Below the pieces are notes generated by a model. The model ran no database searches. It had not been told where the DNA came from and saw nothing but the letters and a program-made list of their open reading frames with translations. From the NCBI RefSeq assembly GCF_002291145.1, contig NZ_NTGE01000073.1:101770-165769 (forward strand): a stretch of DNA of 64,000 nt, given 5' to 3'. This DNA comes from Streptomyces sp. SA15 (GTDB lineage Bacteria > Actinomycetota > Actinomycetes > Streptomycetales > Streptomycetaceae). Position 1 is the stretch's first letter. Each line of letters starts with the position of its first letter. The translations under genes and the position numbers were made by a program. Below, piece by piece: positions 25,854-33,728 of this stretch.

Positions 25854-26584
25854 TCGGTCGGATCGGTCTGATCGGCCCGACCGGCCTGAGCGATCTGGCC
25901 GGCCTGGCCGTCGGTGCCGCACTCCGGTGCGTCCCCGGTCGCGAAGAACCGTGACAGATCCGTGTCACACGTCCCGCCGGACGCCCTCCCGGCGTCCGGC
26001 GGGACACCCAGCTCCCAGTCGAGCCGGTACCGCTCGAACAACTCCGCCCGCAGCACCGGAAGGGGCATCGGCACCCCCGGCACCAGTGCCGCGAAGACCG
26101 AGCCCATGAGCAGGGCGCGCAGCATGGGGTAGTCCGCGTCGACGTCCTCGGAGCCATGGCGGGCGACGGTGTCCCGCAGCAGCTGGGACAGGCGTTGCTG
26201 CTCCGGGCACTGCACGAACCCCTCGGCCTGCAGGATCCCGGCCATGTGCTGGCGCATCAGCACGGGCTGGTCCCGGGCCAGGCCCAGGATCGCGTCGATG
26301 GCCCGCGCCATCCGCTCCCGGCCGTCCTCGGTACGCGGCTCGCGCTCCAGCGCCTCCTCCAGCGTGCGGTGCATCAGCCGGTGTACGGCGGACTGCACCA
26401 GCGTGCGTTTGCCGGGGAAGTAGTACGACACCAGACCGCGTGCCGAGCCCGCTCTGTCCGCGATGTCGCCGAGCGTCGTCGCCTCGTAGCCGCGCTCGCT
26501 GACGAGCTCGATGGCGGCCTGCAGAAGCCGCTCCCGGGAACGCCGCCGCAACTCTTCATTGACCGAGGCGCTGCGCGGGGACAT
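25841..26584 (-). CDS. TetR family transcriptional regulator
   Basis: The 247-residue protein has a TetR HTH near the N-terminus (RERLLQAAIELVSERGYEAT, then TLGDIADRAGSARGLVSYYF, about residues 15-60) and a variable ligand domain. ATG 26584 has CAGGAG about 7 nt upstream; a longer frame to 26716 has no ribosome site. The C-terminal about 40 residues are low-complexity. A near-perfect 21-bp palindrome and a TATAGT -10-like element lie just upstream, suggesting autoregulation. It is the last chromosomal gene before the mobile element. Confidence 0.88.
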   Translation of the reverse strand: MSPRSASVNEELRRRSRERLLQAAIELVSERGYEATTLGDIADRAGSARGLVSYYFPGKRTLVQSAVHRLMHRTLEEALEREPRTEDGRERMARAIDAILGLARDQPVLMRQHMAGILQAEGFVQCPEQQRLSQLLRDTVARHGSEDVDADYPMLRALLMGSVFAALVPGVPMPLPVLRAELFERYRLDWELGVPPDAGRASGGTCDTDLSRFFATGDAPECGTDGQAGQIAQAGRADQTDPTDQSK

Positions 26585-26598
26585 CCTGTAACTCCTGC

Positions 26599-26625
26599 GT
26601 TGACTGGCTGCCAGCCAACTATACT
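26599..26625 (-). promoter_or_regulatory. TetR operator and promoter
   Basis: GTTGACTGGC (26599-26608) and GCCAGCCAAC (26610-26619) are inverted repeats with one mismatch around a central T. TATAGT on the minus strand (26620-26625 region) could be the -10 hexamer. This is consistent with autoregulation. Confidence 0.55.
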
Positions 26626-26782
26626 CAGCGCGTCCGGATCCGCCCTGTGAAGGGGCTGGTCGGGCTGCCGTCTGCCTCGGGCGACGCGGGGGATCGTCCG
26701 AGGCGACGGCACGCACCGACCGGAGCCTAAAAGGCCAGCACCACGGAAACCGAGGCTGACCAGGGGCGCAGCCGGTCAGGAC

Positions 26783-28111
26783 TCACTCCGCCTCCCCATC
26801 TTGGCGATCTTGAGTTTCAAGGTTGGGAGATTCCTGGGAGATCAACTTACGAGGCTTCCGCTCCCGGGGCGGACGAGGCTCCTCCCACTCCCGGTGGTGA
26901 TCCGTGACCCCCACCGAGGTCTCCCACAGCTTCTGCAGATCCGCCGCGATGTCCAACTCCATCGCCAGCGTCGTATGGGAATACGTGCCCTCAACTCCAG
27001 GAACAACATGACGCATCCGCTCCTCGACGGCAACCCTCGGATGCTTGAGCTCGTCCAGCCACACCTTCATCGAATGCCGCAACCCGTGCGGCACGATGCC
27101 CTCAATCCCCGCCACGGCCTTCATGCCGGGCAGCCGCGGCGGCCGGCCGAGCGGATCGGGCGCGGCCTTGTGGCCGTCCACCCAGCGCCGCCACACCGCC
27201 GCGTAGAACCACGTGCCGGTGTGCATCTTGCCGCCCTTCGGGGCGGGGAACACCCACTCCGAGGCATGCGAAGCCAACACCTGGCGCAGCAGATCAGCGA
27301 GGAACACCGGCACGATGAGGCTGCCCGTCGAGTCGTACTTCGGCGCCACCTGCGCCGGCTTGCCGTCGACGTACTGATTCTGTTCCCGCACCAGGAGGCG
27401 ACAGCCCTGCCCTTGGTCTTCCAGGAGGAGGTGCTCGCGGCGCAGGCCCGCCACCTCGGAAATCCTGAGCCCGCAGTAGGCGATCGTCAGGACCATGGTG
27501 AAGCCGACGATGCCGCGCATCTCGCGCGCGTTGCGGGCCAGCAGCAGCGCTTGGCGGGGTGTGGCGATGATGACCTCGTCGTGCTGCTGCTTGCCCTTGT
27601 ACCTGCCGCGCCGTCGCGATTTGAGTGTGGGCACTGGGTTGTCGGCGCGCACCTTGTCGGTGACGGCATCGTCGAACATGACCCGCATCACTGACATGAC
27701 CGACTTCACGTAGCGCGGCTTGTACTGCTGTCGCAGCCGTTTCTCCCACGTCTTCACGGCGACGGTGGACACGTCGGCCATGGCGGCGGTGCCCCAGCGG
27801 GGAAGGATCACGGTTCTCAGGCGCTGCCTGTACGTCTTGTCGCTGCGGTTGCCGAGCTCAACGGATTCGATCCACACCTCGGCCCACTCGGCGACTGTGA
27901 TGCGACCGTCGCTGGGGTTGATGAAGGTCTTGCGGCGAACGTCGGTTTCGAGGCCGCCGGCGTAGTCTTCGGCGGCCTTCTCTGTGTAGAACGGCTGCCC
28001 GTTGTCGTCGCGGGAGACGGAACCCCAGCTGCCGTCGGGCTTCTTGTACCGGCCTCGCCATCGCCACTTGCGCTTCTGCTTGTCGTAGGTGCGCTTCTCT
28101 GCGTGCGCCAT
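26783..28111 (-). CDS. int: Tyrosine-type site-specific integrase
   Basis: The 442-residue recombinase has an AP2-like arm-binding N-terminus (KRKWRWRGRYKKPDGSWGSVS), a SAM-like core-binding domain (about 72-170) and the catalytic domain. Catalytic residues visible are Arg216 (GLRISEV), His342 and Arg345 (PHGLRHS) and the nucleophile Tyr377 (VEGTYSH); the usual second histidine position is H368. It catalyses integration of the element at an attB and excision with a partner. It points outward, its 3' end at the left boundary, as in many AICEs. Confidence 0.95.
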   Translation of the reverse strand: MAHAEKRTYDKQKRKWRWRGRYKKPDGSWGSVSRDDNGQPFYTEKAAEDYAGGLETDVRRKTFINPSDGRITVAEWAEVWIESVELGNRSDKTYRQRLRTVILPRWGTAAMADVSTVAVKTWEKRLRQQYKPRYVKSVMSVMRVMFDDAVTDKVRADNPVPTLKSRRRGRYKGKQQHDEVIIATPRQALLLARNAREMRGIVGFTMVLTIAYCGLRISEVAGLRREHLLLEDQGQGCRLLVREQNQYVDGKPAQVAPKYDSTGSLIVPVFLADLLRQVLASHASEWVFPAPKGGKMHTGTWFYAAVWRRWVDGHKAAPDPLGRPPRLPGMKAVAGIEGIVPHGLRHSMKVWLDELKHPRVAVEERMRHVVPGVEGTYSHTTLAMELDIAADLQKLWETSVGVTDHHREWEEPRPPRERKPRKLISQESPNLETQDRQDGEAE

Positions 28112-28175
28112 CTGTCACCTCACGCACTGATCGTTCGAACAGTAGAACCTTGGCATGGTGTGGGGGAGTTGACCA

Positions 28176-28391
28176 TCAGCCGGTTACTGCCCTGAGCGTG
28201 CGGTAGACGGTGTCGTTGTCGATGCGGCGCCAGCCGGTGGCTGTCGTGCGCAGTATCTGCTGCAACGCGACCGCGCCAGGCTTGGTGATCAGCTTCTTGT
28301 CGATGTAGATCGTGAAGCAGTCCGGCTCATCGACTACCCAGACTTGCGTGTTGAACGGCATGGCCGAAACACGCAGAACCCGCAGGTACAT
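28176..28391 (-). CDS. Small hypothetical protein
   Basis: The 71-residue product includes VWVVDEPDCFTIYIDKKLI and AVALQQILRTTATGWRRI. The ATG at 28391 has GGGGGA upstream; the longer start at 28448 has none. It lies between the integrase and XRE repressor genes on the same strand. I do not recognise a family. Confidence 0.6.
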   Translation of the reverse strand: MYLRVLRVSAMPFNTQVWVVDEPDCFTIYIDKKLITKPGAVALQQILRTTATGWRRIDNDTVYRTLRAVTG

Positions 28392-28497
28392 AGGTCCCCC
28401 AAGACCACTGCGGGCGCCCCCCATTGTGGTGTCCCGGTATGAGACCACACTTACGGGCGGTTACAGCAGGGGATGTGAGCAATATGTGTGCGTGATG

Positions 28498-29040
28498 TTA
28501 CGAACCGTTCGCAGCCTGCTGTTCATCGTCATCGTCGTCGTCGGGCAGGCGGTGCAGCTGCTCCTCGGTCTTCCGCCACGCGAGCAGGGCCTCCTGGATC
28601 TGCTCTGGGGTGGCGTCCGGGTTGCCGTGCACGACGACGGTCATGCGCGCGCCGTCAGTGCCGGGAAGACGGATGACGGCGCTGTCGAGCAGGGGATCGT
28701 CGCTCTCCAGTTCATCGACAATCCGCAAGGGGAGCTTCCGGCGCAACCTGTCAGAATCCTGGCGGCTGCCACTGTCGGCTGAAGCGCTAATTGCGATGGG
28801 CTCTCCGCCGTCGAGGATGAGACGGCCGGACCCGGCGACCCATCCGAGGTGAGGCTCGATCTTGGCCAAGGTCTGAGGCATACGACTGCGCGGCTTGCCG
28901 CTTTCGAGGTTCTGGACGCTCCCCTCGGCGACGCCGGCGAGCTCGGCGAGGGCTTCCTGCGAAAGGCCGCGCGCTTCGCGGGCTGCCCGGATGGCGGTTG
29001 CGAGCGCGGCCCAGTGCAGTTTGGTCCGGTCCTCTGTCAT
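28498..29040 (-). CDS. XRE-family helix-turn-helix regulator, probable element repressor
   Basis: The product is about 180 residues from ATG 29040; two further in-frame ATGs just upstream are also possible. The HTH is ALATAIRAAREARGLSQEAL followed by AELAGVAEGSVQNLESGKPR. The C-terminal half lacks a recognisable domain and ends in an Asp-rich tract (DDDDDDEQQ). It is divergent from a second, shorter XRE gene across a 290-bp region, the layout of a phage immunity switch; I infer that it is the maintenance repressor. Confidence 0.8.
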   Translation of the reverse strand: MTEDRTKLHWAALATAIRAAREARGLSQEALAELAGVAEGSVQNLESGKPRSRMPQTLAKIEPHLGWVAGSGRLILDGGEPIAISASADSGSRQDSDRLRRKLPLRIVDELESDDPLLDSAVIRLPGTDGARMTVVVHGNPDATPEQIQEALLAWRKTEEQLHRLPDDDDDDEQQAANGS

Positions 29041-29330
29041 GGCTTTCATCATGCCGCACCGTTTGGCAACACGCACCTATCGAATCCCCTAATTGACCAG
29101 GATTGATCGGGCTTGGGGGAGCGTTTTTGTTGCCTCGTTGGCGCCTCGTTGCGCATGCGCCCCGTATGTGCGCCCTCGCGCGCCGTGCATCTCTGGCCAC
29201 AGATTCACGGGTTCGGCCCTACGAAGCACCCAAGTAGACCCAAGGAACACCCAACGAATCCCGCGCAACCCCTTGCGTGTGCCGCTTCATTGCGTCTACG
29301 TTGTGCCTCGTGAGACCCAACGGAGACGCA
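29041..29330. promoter_or_regulatory. Divergent control region between the two XRE genes
   Basis: This 290-bp non-coding region separates the divergent regulators. It contains a tandem direct repeat GCCTCGTTG at 29132-29140 and 29143-29151 (11-bp period) and a long hairpin at its right end. It probably holds the switch promoters and repressor operators; I cannot assign -10/-35 boxes with confidence. Confidence 0.55.
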
Positions 29331-29336
29331 ATGAAG
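29285..29336 (+). promoter_or_regulatory. Long inverted repeat covering the XRE start codon
   Basis: The arms 29285-29303 and 29318-29336 are complementary at 18 of 19 positions: CTTCATTGCGTCT with AGACGCAATGAAG, then one mismatch, then CGTTG with CAACG, and a 14-nt loop. The right arm contains part of the ribosome site and the ATG at 29331. It could be an operator or an RNA hairpin that hides the start. Confidence 0.7.
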
Positions 29337-29528
29337 GCCATCCGCACGGCACGGGGGATTGGCCTGCGGCGTCTCGCCGAAGCCATCGGCATCGACCCCG
29401 GCTACCTCTCCCGCATCGAGAACAACAAGCAGGGAGCAGCCAGGGGGACCCTCCACCGCTACGCCGAAGTGCTCAGCGTGCCCATAGAAGCCATCACCCA
29501 CGAGGAGAAGCCCCGTGACCAGGAATGA
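29331..29528 (+). CDS. Small XRE-family HTH protein (Cro-like)
   Basis: The 65-residue protein is a single HTH: KAIRTARGIGLRRLAEAIGI then DPGYLSRIENNKQGAARGTL. ATG 29331 follows GGAG; a longer in-frame start at 29277 would read through the inverted repeat. It is the first gene of the rightward early operon, opposite the larger XRE repressor, which suggests a Cro-like role. Its end overlaps the next gene by 14 bp. Confidence 0.85.
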   Translation: MKAIRTARGIGLRRLAEAIGIDPGYLSRIENNKQGAARGTLHRYAEVLSVPIEAITHEEKPRDQE

Positions 29529-29838
29529 CCTGGCTCCCCCCACTGAGTCCACCGCCGAGACCACGCTGATCCTGCGCCTGACGGAAATCAAGGAAGCCGT
29601 CGAGCGCCTCGCTGCAGCCCCCACGTCCGCCGAGCTGGAGCTCATGGCGTTCACGCCGGCCAAGGCCGCGGAACTGCTCGGCAAGACCGAGAACTGGGTG
29701 ATCGAGGCCTGCCAGCAGGGCCGTATCCCCTTCACCTACGTCGGGAAGTCGCCGCGTCTCACCGCCGCCCACATCCGCTGGGTGCAGGCCAACGGCGAGC
29801 GCTTGCCCAACAGGTACGCGAAGCCGATCGCCGCCTGA
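29515..29838 (+). CDS. Excisionase-like HTH protein
   Basis: The 107-residue GTG-started protein has an N-terminal coiled-coil stretch (LTEIKEAVERLAAA) and a MerR/excisionase-type winged helix: FTPAKAAELLGKTENWVIEA, CQQGRIPFTYVGKSPRLTAA then HIRWVQANGE. It could be the recombination directionality factor (Xis) or a regulator. It is translationally coupled to the small XRE gene. Confidence 0.7.
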   Translation: MTRNDLAPPTESTAETTLILRLTEIKEAVERLAAAPTSAELELMAFTPAKAAELLGKTENWVIEACQQGRIPFTYVGKSPRLTAAHIRWVQANGERLPNRYAKPIAA

Positions 29839-29941
29839 GCGGCTTTGAGCCCCAACCGCCGTTGCGACCGGCAGCCGGGGCCCTGCGGCAAACGCCGCGC
29901 GATCCACCCACAGATCCCTGAGAGAAACAGGAGTGGACCCA

Positions 29942-30796
29942 GTGACCATGGTCCCAGATCAGCACGGTGAGTTGATCCTCACCGAGTCCCGCACGATGCG
30001 GGCTCAGACCGCCGGCCGTGTCGATGTCCTCGACAAGGTGAAGGCGCTGGCGCTGCTGCCAGACGGCGTGCACGCCACCACAGACATCGTCTCTTCGTAC
30101 TACGAGGTCGACGTCGAAGCCATCCACAGTCTTGTGCGGCGCAACCGCGACGAGTTGACCGAGAACGGGATGCGCACGCTCAAGGGCGACGACCTGCGTG
30201 CGTTTGAGGCGGTCAACCTGACCACCTCAAAGCGGCAGGCCCTTCGCGTCTTCTCTCGCCGCACGATCCTGAACGTCGGCCAGCTGCTGACCGAGTCGGA
30301 CGTCGCCCGTCAGGTGCGCACCTACCTGCTGGACGTCGAGGAGATCGCAACGCCGGCGCAGCGCATCGAGGGCGTGGAGCGGGCGCAGCTGGCCCGTGAG
30401 CGGCTGACCGCGATGGGTGTGGCGAAGCAGTTCGGCCTCGTCAACTCCTCTTACGTCGAGGCGATGGCCCGCACGGAGTTGGCGCGGATGAACGGCGAGG
30501 AGCCCGACATCGACCCCGCCGACATGACCATCACCTGCGACGAGTACCTCGACGGCCGCGTCGCGCGAGCTGATCTCGGATCGGCTCGTACCCGCCTGGG
30601 GAAGACCGTCGCGGCCCTTTACCGGGCCCGCTACGACGGCAAGGACCCGCAGAAGATCAAGCGCCCGATCCACGGCGTGCACCGCGAGGTGGCCGTGTAC
30701 ACGCACCGGGACATCGACCTGTTCGACACCGCCTGGGTTGAGGTCTCGAAGCACTACGACGTCCAGGACCGCTTCGAGCTGGGCGGTGCGGCATGA
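29942..30796 (+). CDS. Phage antirepressor-like DNA-associated protein
   Basis: The product is about 284 residues from GTG 29942, which has ACAGGAG 8 nt upstream. The first part (VKALALLPDGVHATTDIVSS, then HSLVRRNRDELTENGMRTL) resembles the N-terminal modules of actinophage antirepressor-type proteins, and LTTSKRQALRVFSRRTILNV follows. No enzyme motif is seen. Such proteins are common just after the immunity genes of temperate actinophages. The family assignment is tentative. Confidence 0.55.
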   Translation: MTMVPDQHGELILTESRTMRAQTAGRVDVLDKVKALALLPDGVHATTDIVSSYYEVDVEAIHSLVRRNRDELTENGMRTLKGDDLRAFEAVNLTTSKRQALRVFSRRTILNVGQLLTESDVARQVRTYLLDVEEIATPAQRIEGVERAQLARERLTAMGVAKQFGLVNSSYVEAMARTELARMNGEEPDIDPADMTITCDEYLDGRVARADLGSARTRLGKTVAALYRARYDGKDPQKIKRPIHGVHREVAVYTHRDIDLFDTAWVEVSKHYDVQDRFELGGAA

Positions 30797-31062
30797 CCGA
30801 CCTGACCCCGTTCGACGTGATCACCGCGAAGCTGCCGCAACTGTCCGCGTGGCAGGCCGTGTGGAACGAGGCGGAGGAACTGCTGGCCGAGGCGCACCCG
30901 GAGGGCTACGACGTCCTCGACATCGGCCGCATCGCCTTCGACTGCCTGCCCGAGGACGAGAAGCCGGCCGCGTTGGACGCGCTCTTCTACTGCTGGTGGA
31001 CGGCACTCCAGTCCGACCGCGAAGCCCGCGCCCGCTACGAGGCGATCGGCGGTGCGCTGTGA
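30793..31062 (+). CDS. Small acidic hypothetical protein
   Basis: The 89-residue protein contains WQAVWNEAEELLAEAHPEGY and ALDALFYCWWTALQSDREAR. It overlaps the upstream stop (ATGA) and is overlapped in turn by the next gene, so translation is coupled. The family is not recognised. Confidence 0.7.
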   Translation: MTDLTPFDVITAKLPQLSAWQAVWNEAEELLAEAHPEGYDVLDIGRIAFDCLPEDEKPAALDALFYCWWTALQSDREARARYEAIGGAL

Positions 31063-31241
31063 CTGTCGACGCCGCTGTCTCGAAGCTCCGCTGGCTGCTG
31101 GCCCACCCCGAGGCCGTGGCTGCCGCGAAGCCCGCTTCGGACGGTGAGGCCGCCGAGCTGCGGCATCTGCTGTACGACGCCGACCCGGACGCCACCACCA
31201 CACCCCTGCCCTACCCGAACCCGCTGGAGGCGTCGTCGTGA
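31059..31241 (+). CDS. Small hypothetical protein
   Basis: The 60-residue GTG-started product (VTVDAAVSKLRWLLAHPEAV..) overlaps both neighbours by 4 bp (GTGA). It is part of a chain of seven tiny coupled genes. No domain is recognised. Confidence 0.65.
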   Translation: MTVDAAVSKLRWLLAHPEAVAAAKPASDGEAAELRHLLYDADPDATTTPLPYPNPLEASS

Positions 31242-31453
31242 CTGCGATCTCTCTGCTGGCCATCAAGGTCGACAGCCCGCCCGAGCAGATCCGCCTCGAC
31301 ACCGAGCACGGGCTCGTTCTGCGCCTGGAGGCCGGGGTGCACCTCAACCTCACCGACACATCCGAAGAGACCTGCACGGCGCTGGCCAAGCTTCTGATGG
31401 ACGCCGCGTCCCTGAAGCGGCTTAAGGCCCTGCGCCTGCGGGAGGTGGCGTGA
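31238..31453 (+). CDS. Small hypothetical protein
   Basis: The 71-residue product includes IRLDTEHGLVLRLEAGVHLN and LAKLLMDAASLKRLKAL. It overlaps its neighbours at GTGA and TGATG junctions. The family is not recognised. Confidence 0.7.
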   Translation: MTAISLLAIKVDSPPEQIRLDTEHGLVLRLEAGVHLNLTDTSEETCTALAKLLMDAASLKRLKALRLREVA

Positions 31454-31623
31454 TGGCGACGCCGACCCGCCTCGCCGACGTCGTTGAGGAAGCTCTCATC
31501 CGCGTGTGGACCGCAGCTCACCGCGAGTTCGGCCCCGACGAGCGCACGTGGACGCCGGGCCAGATCCGCGAGTACGAGCTGCGTCTCGACGCCGCACGCC
31601 TCGACCCTGCGGTGGTGGCGTGA
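31453..31623 (+). CDS. Very small hypothetical protein
   Basis: The 56-residue product begins MATPTRLADVVEEALIRVWT and is largely helical and charged. Support comes from the TGATG overlaps with both neighbours and the G/C-rich third positions. Function unknown. Confidence 0.6.
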   Translation: MATPTRLADVVEEALIRVWTAAHREFGPDERTWTPGQIREYELRLDAARLDPAVVA

Positions 31624-31835
31624 TGAGCATCCTCGACCTTCCGCCCACCCCGGCCGACGCCACCCCGGTGATACTGCCCGGCCTCCTCACCGGCCTCGGC
31701 ATCACAAGCCGCCTGGTGCCCGCCTGGATCACCGACCCGGACCTGATCGACGACATCCTCGCCGGTCACGCCGACATCCCCGCCGACCTCGTGGGCGACG
31801 CCGCTATCGACCGCACCGGACTGGAGACGCCGTGA
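31623..31835 (+). CDS. Small hypothetical protein
   Basis: The 70-residue acidic product includes VILPGLLTGLGITSRLVPAW and TDPDLIDDILAGHADIPADL. The start overlaps the upstream stop (TGATG). Function unknown. Confidence 0.65.
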   Translation: MSILDLPPTPADATPVILPGLLTGLGITSRLVPAWITDPDLIDDILAGHADIPADLVGDAAIDRTGLETP

Positions 31836-31936
31836 TCTGGCTGCTTAACGGCCTGCTCATCACAGGGACCGTCTTCCTCCTCCTCTTCGGCGAGTACATC
31901 GCCGACCGCCTCACCAACCGCCGGGAGAGCCAGTGA
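31832..31936 (+). CDS. Tiny single-pass membrane protein
   Basis: The 34-residue GTG-started product is one hydrophobic helix (IWLLNGLLITGTVFLLLFGE) followed by a basic tail (YIADRLTNRRESQ). It overlaps both neighbours by 4 bp. Function unknown. Confidence 0.6.
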   Translation: MIWLLNGLLITGTVFLLLFGEYIADRLTNRRESQ

Positions 31937-32397
31937 GCGCCATATCCATCGGGGCCACCGGGAAGCACACCGCGGCCTACGCCGAACTCCGCACCCACGC
32001 CCACCGAGTTGAGGCCGACAACCGTGAGTTGACCGGGGCTGTCGAGGACCGGGAGCGGGAGATCCACACCGCGCTGCTCCGTGGCTGCCAGGACGCCATG
32101 CTCATCGCCCAACTCCAGGCCGAGCGTGACGCGCTGGTGAAGGCCAACGAGAACCTGCGGCACGCCGCAGTCCGCGCGAAGGCCGAGCAGGAGCGACTGC
32201 GCCGCGCCGTCGTCAACGCCCGGCCGAAGATCACCGTCGGCTACCAGAACCTCGACCGGCCCTACGTGTCCCACGTGCAGGTCCCGTACCCGGTGCCCGT
32301 CGGGCAGTCCACCGCCAACGACGAAACGCAGCAGCTGCCCGTCATCGAACTGCCCCAGCCCGGGCCGTGGCCGACGTACCGGATGCGCACCGCCTGA
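31933..32397 (+). CDS. Coiled-coil hypothetical protein
   Basis: The 154-residue GTG-started product has a long helical coiled coil (HRVEADNRELTGAVEDRERE through ALVKANENLRHAAVRAKAEQ, about 25-100) and a Pro-rich tail. It closes the chain of overlapping small genes and a strong hairpin follows. Function unknown. Confidence 0.7.
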   Translation: MSAISIGATGKHTAAYAELRTHAHRVEADNRELTGAVEDREREIHTALLRGCQDAMLIAQLQAERDALVKANENLRHAAVRAKAEQERLRRAVVNARPKITVGYQNLDRPYVSHVQVPYPVPVGQSTANDETQQLPVIELPQPGPWPTYRMRTA

Positions 32398-32460
32398 TCC
32401 ACAACCTCCCCATACGCGGCGTCGAGCACCGCTTCCCCCCAGCAGCTCCGCCGCAGCCGA

Positions 32461-32504
32461 GGCCTCGCCGCCCCACCAACCCCCCGGTCACGGGCGGCGA
32501 GGCC
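32461..32504. terminator. Intergenic hairpin
   Basis: GGCCTCGCCGCC (32461-32472) pairs perfectly with GGCGGCGAGGCC (32493-32504) around a 20-nt loop. It probably terminates or processes the transcript of the 29.3-32.4 kb genes. Confidence 0.6.
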
Positions 32505-32533
32505 CGGCACCCCACACCTTGAAACGGAGAACC

Positions 32534-32878
32534 ATGAGCACCAGCAGCCCCACCATTCCCGCCGAGACCGCACGCCACGTGCTGTGGATGTTCGGCCACA
32601 AGGGCGGCTACCAGCCCGGCACCTTCAGCCAGAAGCTCCTTGAGCTCCTCGCCTACGCCCCGCCCGTCCAGATGGCGAAGCTCGCTCTCGGCTACCCCGT
32701 CGAGACCGAAGCCGTCCGCATGGCCAAGTACGACGAGGACGGCATCGGCAAGCTCAAGAAGGCCGCCGGGCTGCTCTGCATCCGCTGTGGCGACGAAGAC
32801 GGCCCGTTCGTCGGTGCCCCCAAGCAGCCGCTGTGCGAGCCCTGCGCCCGCCCCATGCCCCTGGACGGTGTTGCGTGA
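32534..32878 (+). CDS. Zinc-ribbon hypothetical protein
   Basis: The 114-residue product has an N-terminal helical part (TARHVLWMFGHKGGYQPGTF) and a C-terminal C-x2-C...C-x2-C ribbon (LCIRCGDEDGPFVG, then PLCEPCARP). It overlaps the RecE-like nuclease gene (GTGA), so it belongs to the recombination module. The exact role is unknown. Confidence 0.75.
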   Translation: MSTSSPTIPAETARHVLWMFGHKGGYQPGTFSQKLLELLAYAPPVQMAKLALGYPVETEAVRMAKYDEDGIGKLKKAAGLLCIRCGDEDGPFVGAPKQPLCEPCARPMPLDGVA

Positions 32879-33717
32879 CCGCCGCGGTGGAGGTCGAGGG
32901 GCCGGCCGAGGTCGAGCCGGGCCTGTACGACATCCCCGCCGAGCTGTACCACGCCGATCCGATCCCCGGCGGCAGCCTCTCCTCGACCGGAGCCCGCAAG
33001 CTCGCCACCCTGTGCCCCGCCAAGTTCAAGTACTGGTCCGAGCACCCGCAGCCGCCGAAGAAGGAATTCGACCTCGGCACCGCCGCCCACACCCTCGTCC
33101 TCGGCAACGGGCCCGAACTGGTCGTCGTCAACGCGGAGAAGTGGACCACCAACGCCGTCAAGGCGGAGGTCGCCGCGATCCGCGCCGAGGGCAAGACGCC
33201 GCTCAAGCCGTCCGAGCTGGAGCAGGTCAAGGCCATGGTCGCCGCACTGCGCGCCGACGAGGAGGCGTCTGCGCTACTCCACCCCGAGTCCGGTGTCGCC
33301 GAACAGTCCGCCTTCTGGGAGGACAACGGCATCTGGCGCCGGGCCCGCTTCGACTGGCTCCGTCACGACGGCCAACTCGTCGACTACAAGACCACCAAGT
33401 CCGCGAACCCGATCGACCTTCCCAAGGTCATCCACGACTGGGGTTACCACCAGCAGCAGGAGTACTACCTCGACGCCGGCCTCGCCCTCGACCTGGTCGA
33501 CCCCGAGAAGCCGTTCCAGTTCGTGCTGCAGGAGAAGGAACCGCCCTACCTCGTCGTCGTCACGACCTGCGACCCGATGGCCCGAGAAGTCGGCCGCCAC
33601 CTCAACACGGTCGCCCTGAACGCCTACGCCATCTGCCGCGAGAACGGCGAATGGCCCGGCTACATGCCCAACCCGATGACCGCGCTGCCCTCGTGGGTCG
33701 AGCGCCAGTACGCCTAG
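32875..33717 (+). CDS. PD-(D/E)XK nuclease, RecE-like (PDDEXK_7/DUF3799)
   Basis: The 280-residue product matches the RecE/phage exonuclease VIII C-terminal nuclease family. The RecB-fold active site is visible: His72 in GTAAHTLV, Asp160 in WRRARFDWL, and Asp170 with Lys172 in DYKTTKS. It would degrade one strand from double-strand ends to generate 3' tails for annealing. The GTG at 32875 overlaps the upstream stop. It is followed directly by a Sak4-like ATPase, so the two form a recombination pair; no RecT/Beta annealase is visible. Confidence 0.85.
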   Translation: MTAAVEVEGPAEVEPGLYDIPAELYHADPIPGGSLSSTGARKLATLCPAKFKYWSEHPQPPKKEFDLGTAAHTLVLGNGPELVVVNAEKWTTNAVKAEVAAIRAEGKTPLKPSELEQVKAMVAALRADEEASALLHPESGVAEQSAFWEDNGIWRRARFDWLRHDGQLVDYKTTKSANPIDLPKVIHDWGYHQQQEYYLDAGLALDLVDPEKPFQFVLQEKEPPYLVVVTTCDPMAREVGRHLNTVALNAYAICRENGEWPGYMPNPMTALPSWVERQYA

Positions 33718-33728
33718 GAGAACCATTC

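Noticed and set aside
24243..25922. 559-codon minus-strand frame opposite the LVIVD gene
   Set aside because: It has a repetitive Val/Gly/Arg composition typical of antisense frames; the plus-strand protein has signal peptide and repeats.
26600..26790. A tRNA gene as attachment site at the left end
   Set aside because: No cloverleaf or T-arm consensus can be read in this stretch on either strand.
29094..29276. A small gene in the switch region
   Set aside because: No frame with a ribosome site and coding-like third positions; direct repeats and control elements explain it better.
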